In this document: one piece after another, positions 32,185 to 36,077 of the stretch
How the letters are laid out: each line of letters opens with the position of its first letter
Position numbering within the stretch: the first letter of the stretch is position 1
NCBI GenBank assembly: GCA_019240395.1
Contig: JAFAYM010000274.1
Coordinates: 1 to 36,077, forward strand
Source of the DNA: Acidisphaera sp.
Lineage (GTDB): Bacteria; Pseudomonadota; Alphaproteobacteria; Acetobacterales; Acetobacteraceae
Reading direction: 5' to 3'
DNA: 36,077 nt
The notes under the pieces: generated by a model
Told to the model about the DNA's origin: nothing
The model's database searches: none
What the model saw: only the letters and a program-made list of their open reading frames with translations
Position numbers and translations under genes: made by a program

Positions 32185-34224
32185 TTGGCTGAGTGGCAGG
32201 TCGGGGTGGATGTCGGCGGCACGTTCACCGATCTGGTGGCCGTCGATCCGGCATCGGGCACATTCCGCGTCGGCAAGGTGCCTTCCACCATCGACAACCA
32301 GGCCAGCGGCGTGCTGAACGCGCTGCGCGAGGTTTCCGTCGGGATGGCCGAAATCGCCGCCTTCGTTCACGGCACCACCGTCGGCACGAACGCGGTGCTC
32401 GAGCGCAAGGGCGTCGCCTGCGGGCTGATCACCACGCGGGGCTTTCGCGACATCCTGGAGCTCGGCCGCCGCACCCGGCCGCAAGGCTACGGCATGACCG
32501 GCAGCTTCGAGGCAATCATCCCGCGCGACCTGCGCCTCGAAGTCGCCGAACGGCTGGACGCGGCGGGGCGGGTGCTGGAGCCGCTCGACGAGGATGGCGT
32601 GCGTGCGGCGATCGACGACCTGATCCGGCGCGGCGCCGAGGCGCTGGTCATCCACTTCATGCATTCCTACGCCAATCCGGCACACGAGCTGCGCGCCGCG
32701 GAGATCGCCCGCGCGCTCTGGCCGAACCCGTTCGTCACCGTCGGACATGAAATCCTGCGTGAGGTCCGCGAGTTCGAGCGCGGCTCGACGGCGGCGGTGA
32801 ATGCCTACATCCAGCCGATCATGTCGCGCTATCTCTGGCGGCTCGCGGGAGAGCTGGAGCAGGGCGGGTTTCCACACGAGCTGCTGGTGATGCAGGGCAA
32901 TGCCGGCACGATGACGGCGCGGCTGGCCGGCGCGCATGCCGCGCAGACCGTCATGTCCGGGCCGGCCGCGGGCGCGCTCGCCGCGTCGCGCATCGGCCTC
33001 GATGCCGGCTTCCGCAACGTCATCGGCTGCGACATGGGCGGCACCAGCTTCGACGTCACCGTGATCCGCGACGGCGCCCCGGCGATCTCGGCGGAGAAGG
33101 ACATCGCCTACGGCGTGCCGGTGCGGGTGCCGATGATCGACATCCATACCATCGGCGCGGGCGGCGGCTCGATCGCACGCGTCAATCAGGCCGGCATCCT
33201 GCAGGTCGGGCCGGACAGCGCGGGATCGAGCCCCGGGCCGATCTGCTACGGCCGCGGCGGCACCCTGCCGACGGTGACCGACGCGAATCTGCTGCTCGGC
33301 CGGCTCGACACGGCGGCGATCGCCGGCATGAGCCGGCATGTGCCGATCGAGGCGGTGCGCGACGCCGTGCTCGCGCAGATCGGCGCCCCGCTCGGCATGG
33401 ACGCGATCGCGGCGGCGGCGGCGATCATCGCCGTCGCCACCAATCACCTCGCCAGCGCCATCCGCCTGGTCTCCATCGAGCGCGGTCAGGACCCGCGGGA
33501 TTTCGCGCTGTTCGCCTTCGGCGGCGCCGGGCCGCTGCATGCGACCGCGCTAGCGGCCGAGCTCGGCGTGCCGCATGTGCTGGTGCCGCGCTTTCCCGGC
33601 GCCACCTCCGCCCTCGGCTGCATCCTGGCGGACATCCGGCACGACTTCGTGCGGACCGTCGCGACCCCGCTGCTGGAAGCGGACGGGGCGGCGGTCGACA
33701 CGATCCTGGCGGAACAGGCCGCCGAGGGCCGCGCGCTCATCGAGCGGGAGGCCGTGCCGGTGAGCGGCATCCTCGCGGTGCACGAGGCGGACATGATGTT
33801 TGCCGGCCAGAGCCATGTCTTCCGGGTGCCGGTGACCAGCCCCGGCTTCGATCCGCTCCGCGCCATGGAAAGCTTCACCACGCGCTATCGCGAGCGTTTC
33901 GACATCGAGCTCGGCGAGATGCGCGCGCTGCTGACCAATCTGCGGACCACCGTCCTGGGAACACGCTCCAAGGTGCCGATGGCGCTGTTCGCCCCCGAGG
34001 CCGCCGCCGAACCGCCGCGCCCACGCAGCACGCGGGAGGTGTATTTCGCCGGCGGCTGGCACGCCACACCGATCTATGGTCGCGAAAGCCTTTCGCCCGG
34101 CGCCATGCTGAACGGCCCCGCGATCGTCGAGCAGATGGACGCCACCACCGTGCTCGATCCCGGCACCGATCTGCGCGTCGATGCGATCGGCAACCTGGTC
34201 ATCTCAGTCGGAGGCGCTGCATGA
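32185..34224 (+). CDS. hyuA: Hydantoinase/oxoprolinase subunit A (HyuA), TTG start
   Basis: The 679-residue protein is the A subunit of the ATP-dependent hydantoinase/oxoprolinase family, which opens lactam or imide rings by phosphorylation and hydrolysis together with HyuB. ATP-binding motifs are VGVDVGGTFTDLVAVD at about 5-20, VIGCDMGGTSFDVTVI and the glycine-rich HTIGAGGGSIARVNQAG, followed by LFAFGGAGPLHATALA. The start is a TTG at 32185 with GGAG seven bases upstream; the nearby ATG at 32179 leads to a stop after four codons. The stop overlaps hyuB as ATGA. Relatives act on N-methylhydantoin, 5-oxoproline, caprolactam or ketones, so the substrate is open. Confidence 0.92.
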   Translation: MAEWQVGVDVGGTFTDLVAVDPASGTFRVGKVPSTIDNQASGVLNALREVSVGMAEIAAFVHGTTVGTNAVLERKGVACGLITTRGFRDILELGRRTRPQGYGMTGSFEAIIPRDLRLEVAERLDAAGRVLEPLDEDGVRAAIDDLIRRGAEALVIHFMHSYANPAHELRAAEIARALWPNPFVTVGHEILREVREFERGSTAAVNAYIQPIMSRYLWRLAGELEQGGFPHELLVMQGNAGTMTARLAGAHAAQTVMSGPAAGALAASRIGLDAGFRNVIGCDMGGTSFDVTVIRDGAPAISAEKDIAYGVPVRVPMIDIHTIGAGGGSIARVNQAGILQVGPDSAGSSPGPICYGRGGTLPTVTDANLLLGRLDTAAIAGMSRHVPIEAVRDAVLAQIGAPLGMDAIAAAAAIIAVATNHLASAIRLVSIERGQDPRDFALFAFGGAGPLHATALAAELGVPHVLVPRFPGATSALGCILADIRHDFVRTVATPLLEADGAAVDTILAEQAAEGRALIEREAVPVSGILAVHEADMMFAGQSHVFRVPVTSPGFDPLRAMESFTTRYRERFDIELGEMRALLTNLRTTVLGTRSKVPMALFAPEAAAEPPRPRSTREVYFAGGWHATPIYGRESLSPGAMLNGPAIVEQMDATTVLDPGTDLRVDAIGNLVISVGGAA

Positions 34225-35861
34225 ACCTCGATCCCGTCCAGCTCGCGGTGATCCAGAACGGCCTGCGCCAAGTGGCGAGCGAGATGGATCTCGTCCACGA
34301 AAAGACCTCGTTCTCGCCGGTGATCTCCGAGGGGTTCGACCGCTCCAACGGCATCTACGATCGCGATACCGGCGAGGTGATCGCGCAGGGCGAGATGGGG
34401 CTGCCGATCTTCGTCGGCGTCATGCAGTTCACCACGCAGGCGGTGATCGAGCGGCGTCGCGACCTCGAGCCCGGCGACATCATCCTGGTCAACGATCCCT
34501 ATCTCGGCGGATCGCACCTGATGGACGTGAAGATGGTCACGCCGTTCTTCTACCGGGACCGGCTGTGGTGCTTCCTGTCCAACACCGGCCACTGGCCGGA
34601 CACCGGCGGCATGGTGCCCGGCGGCTTCAATTCCAGCGCCACCGAGATCCAGCAGGAAGGCCTGCGCATCCCGCCGGTGAAACTGTATCGGCGCGGCGTG
34701 ATGGATGCCGACATCGCGGCGATGGTGCTCACCAACATCCGCGTGCCCGAGGAACGCATCGGCGACATCAAGGCGCAGGTCGGAGCGCTGAAGGTCGGCG
34801 AGCGGCGGCTGACCGAGCTGCTCGACCGCTACGGCGTCGAGATCGTCGATGCGGCGATCGCCGAGATGAAAAGCCGCTCGGAGCGGCAGATGCGCGCCTA
34901 CATCTCGGGCATTCCCGACGGCACCTACAGCTTCACCTCCTATCACGACAGCGACGGCGTGGTGTTCGAGAAGCTGGCGATCCGGCTCGACATGACGGTG
35001 CGTGGTTCTGACATCGACTTCGACTTCTCCCGCTCGAGCCCGCCCTGCCGCGGGCCGATGAATTCGCCCTGGGCCTCGGCGAAGTCGGCGGTCTATGTCG
35101 GCATGAAGCACATCTTTCCTGATGTGCCGATCAACGCGGGCTGCTTCGCGCCGCTGCACGTGGCCAGGCCCGACGGCACCTTCCTGGTCGCCGAATATCC
35201 GCGCCCCGTCGCCGGCGCGGCGGCCGAGGTGTCGCAGCGGGTAATGGAGGCGGTCTTCGGCGCCATGGGGCAGGCGATCCCGGAGCGGCTGTTCGCCGCC
35301 TCCGCGGGCACCAGCGGCAATTTCAGCCTCGGCGGCTACGATCCGGAAATGCGGCGCCACTACATCATGTACATGTTCAGTGGCGGCGGCTATGGCGGCT
35401 GGTGGGAGACCGACGGGCTGACCAACGGCTGCTCGGCCATCGGCATCTCCAAGACCCAGCCGATCGAGGTGCTGGAGCAGCACTATCCCATACTCTACGA
35501 GGAATACGCGCTGCGCGAAGGCTCCGCCGGCCCCGGACGGCATCGCGGCGGCTTCGGCGTGAATTATCGCGTCAAGCTGCTGCGCGGCGAGGGCAAGGCG
35601 TCCTTCGTCATGGATCACGGCGTGGTCGGCCCGCCGGGGCTGGCCGGCGGCGGCGAGGGCGGGCGCAACGAGATCGCGGTCTGCCAAGCCGGCACGGTCA
35701 CCAAGCCCGAGCACGTCTCCAAGGGCGAGGGCTACGCCATGCGGGTCGGCGACTGGGTGCAGATCCGCACGCCCGGCGGCGGCGGCTACGGCGATCCGGC
35801 GGCGCGCGATCCGGCCATGGTGCAGCGCGACTTGCGCCGCGGCTACATGACGCGCGAATAG
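34221..35861 (+). CDS. hyuB: Hydantoinase/oxoprolinase subunit B (HyuB)
   Basis: The 546-residue protein is the B subunit partnering HyuA. Characteristic segments are VASEMDLVHEKTSFSPVISE near the N-terminus, GDIILVNDPYLGGSHLMDVK, then FLSNTGHWPDTGGMVPG, GPMNSPWASAKSAVY and the late SAGPGRHRGGFGVNY followed by RTPGGGGYGDP. The length fits family B subunits. Its ATG overlaps the hyuA stop, so the two are translationally coupled and probably form an A/B complex. Nothing else follows it within the window except a large palindrome. Confidence 0.93.
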   Translation: MNLDPVQLAVIQNGLRQVASEMDLVHEKTSFSPVISEGFDRSNGIYDRDTGEVIAQGEMGLPIFVGVMQFTTQAVIERRRDLEPGDIILVNDPYLGGSHLMDVKMVTPFFYRDRLWCFLSNTGHWPDTGGMVPGGFNSSATEIQQEGLRIPPVKLYRRGVMDADIAAMVLTNIRVPEERIGDIKAQVGALKVGERRLTELLDRYGVEIVDAAIAEMKSRSERQMRAYISGIPDGTYSFTSYHDSDGVVFEKLAIRLDMTVRGSDIDFDFSRSSPPCRGPMNSPWASAKSAVYVGMKHIFPDVPINAGCFAPLHVARPDGTFLVAEYPRPVAGAAAEVSQRVMEAVFGAMGQAIPERLFAASAGTSGNFSLGGYDPEMRRHYIMYMFSGGGYGGWWETDGLTNGCSAIGISKTQPIEVLEQHYPILYEEYALREGSAGPGRHRGGFGVNYRVKLLRGEGKASFVMDHGVVGPPGLAGGGEGGRNEIAVCQAGTVTKPEHVSKGEGYAMRVGDWVQIRTPGGGGYGDPAARDPAMVQRDLRRGYMTRE

Positions 35862-35968
35862 GCGGCGAGGGAGTATCCGGAGCGCATCGCCGCGGAATAG
35901 GCGTGCCGGCATGCCGCTTGATGCGGATGAGGAGGTGTTCTCGCCTTTGCCTCGATGGCCGATGGTCC

Positions 35969-36046
35969 GCCGGGTCCGGCGCCGGTTCAAGATCAAGCCG
36001 GCTGCGCCGGCGGCTTCGCCGATCTTGAGCCGGCGCCGGACCCGGC
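35969..36046 (+). terminator. Long imperfect palindrome after hyuB
   Basis: Arms at 35969-35994 and 36021-36046 pair over 26 bases with one mismatch (GGGTCCGGCGCCGG... and ...CCGGCGCCGGACCC, with TCAAGATC/GATCTTGA inside). The intervening 26 bases contain more GCCGGC/GCCGG symmetry. It could terminate the hyuAB transcript or be a repeat element, but no T-run follows. Confidence 0.6.
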
Positions 36047-36063
36047 AGAGGTGCTTCCATCGA

Positions 36064-36074
36064 AGAAAGGAGGG
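36064..36074 (+). promoter_or_regulatory. Ribosome-binding site of a gene starting beyond the window
   Basis: AGAAAGGAGGG at the extreme right end is a strong purine-rich Shine-Dalgarno match with no start codon before the window ends, so another plus-strand gene probably begins just outside. Confidence 0.45.
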
Positions 36075-36077
36075 CTG

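Overview
The window is GC-rich, gene-dense DNA with about 31 protein genes or gene remnants, no RNA genes and no gene-free stretch longer than about 220 bases. Codon use, the gene families (Liv-type ABC transporters, HyuA/HyuB, a PuuE-like protein, NodT, a SRAP protein of the Cys-Asn-Asp type) and the two-hairpin intergenic repeats suggest an alphaproteobacterium, probably Rhodospirillales and perhaps Acetobacteraceae. This placement is inference from family resemblance, not a database result. ACC deaminase plus two secreted tannase-family esterases fit a soil or plant-associated life.

Left part (1-8835): a LysR regulator fragment lacking its DNA-binding half lies at the edge. Next comes a minus-strand set of lipoprotein, ACC deaminase (acdS) and 23S rRNA methyltransferase (rlmI). 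A plus-strand M20 amidohydrolase of the N-carbamoyl-amino-acid/allantoate type follows, then a central-carbon operon of transketolase, glyceraldehyde-3-phosphate dehydrogenase and phosphoglycerate kinase, with the last two overlapping as ATGA.

Middle part (8885-21854): two tandem, collinear tannase/feruloyl-esterase paralogues, a SRAP/HMCES-type DNA repair protein whose start must be moved to a GTG, glycerol kinase, an M20 dipeptidase and a TetR repressor, all on the minus strand. The TetR gene is divergent from a NodT-type outer-membrane efflux factor, which is followed by a PPP-type phosphatase. A stand-alone AsnC/RAM protein, an unknown protein and an acetolactate-synthase-like ThDP enzyme complete this part.

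Right part (21920-35861): this looks like a catabolic island. A Liv-type ABC importer (Tat-exported binding protein, two permeases and, unusually, three ATPases) lies opposite a plus-strand run of cyclopropane-fatty-acid synthase, a PuuE/allantoinase-like deacetylase and a cyclase/formamidase-family hydrolase. Beyond this are a GAF-domain protein, a CaiB/BaiF CoA-transferase, and hyuA-hyuB of the hydantoinase/oxoprolinase type. Together they suggest uptake and stepwise opening of a cyclic amide or ureide-like compound, but the substrate cannot be read from the sequence.

Repeats are a notable feature. Five copies of a roughly 50-base two-hairpin element sit in or beside gene ends, and one supplies the C-terminal codons of livM. 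A separate element of about 98 bases with terminal inverted repeats contains the start codon of livH. A third, very long palindrome closes the window after hyuB.
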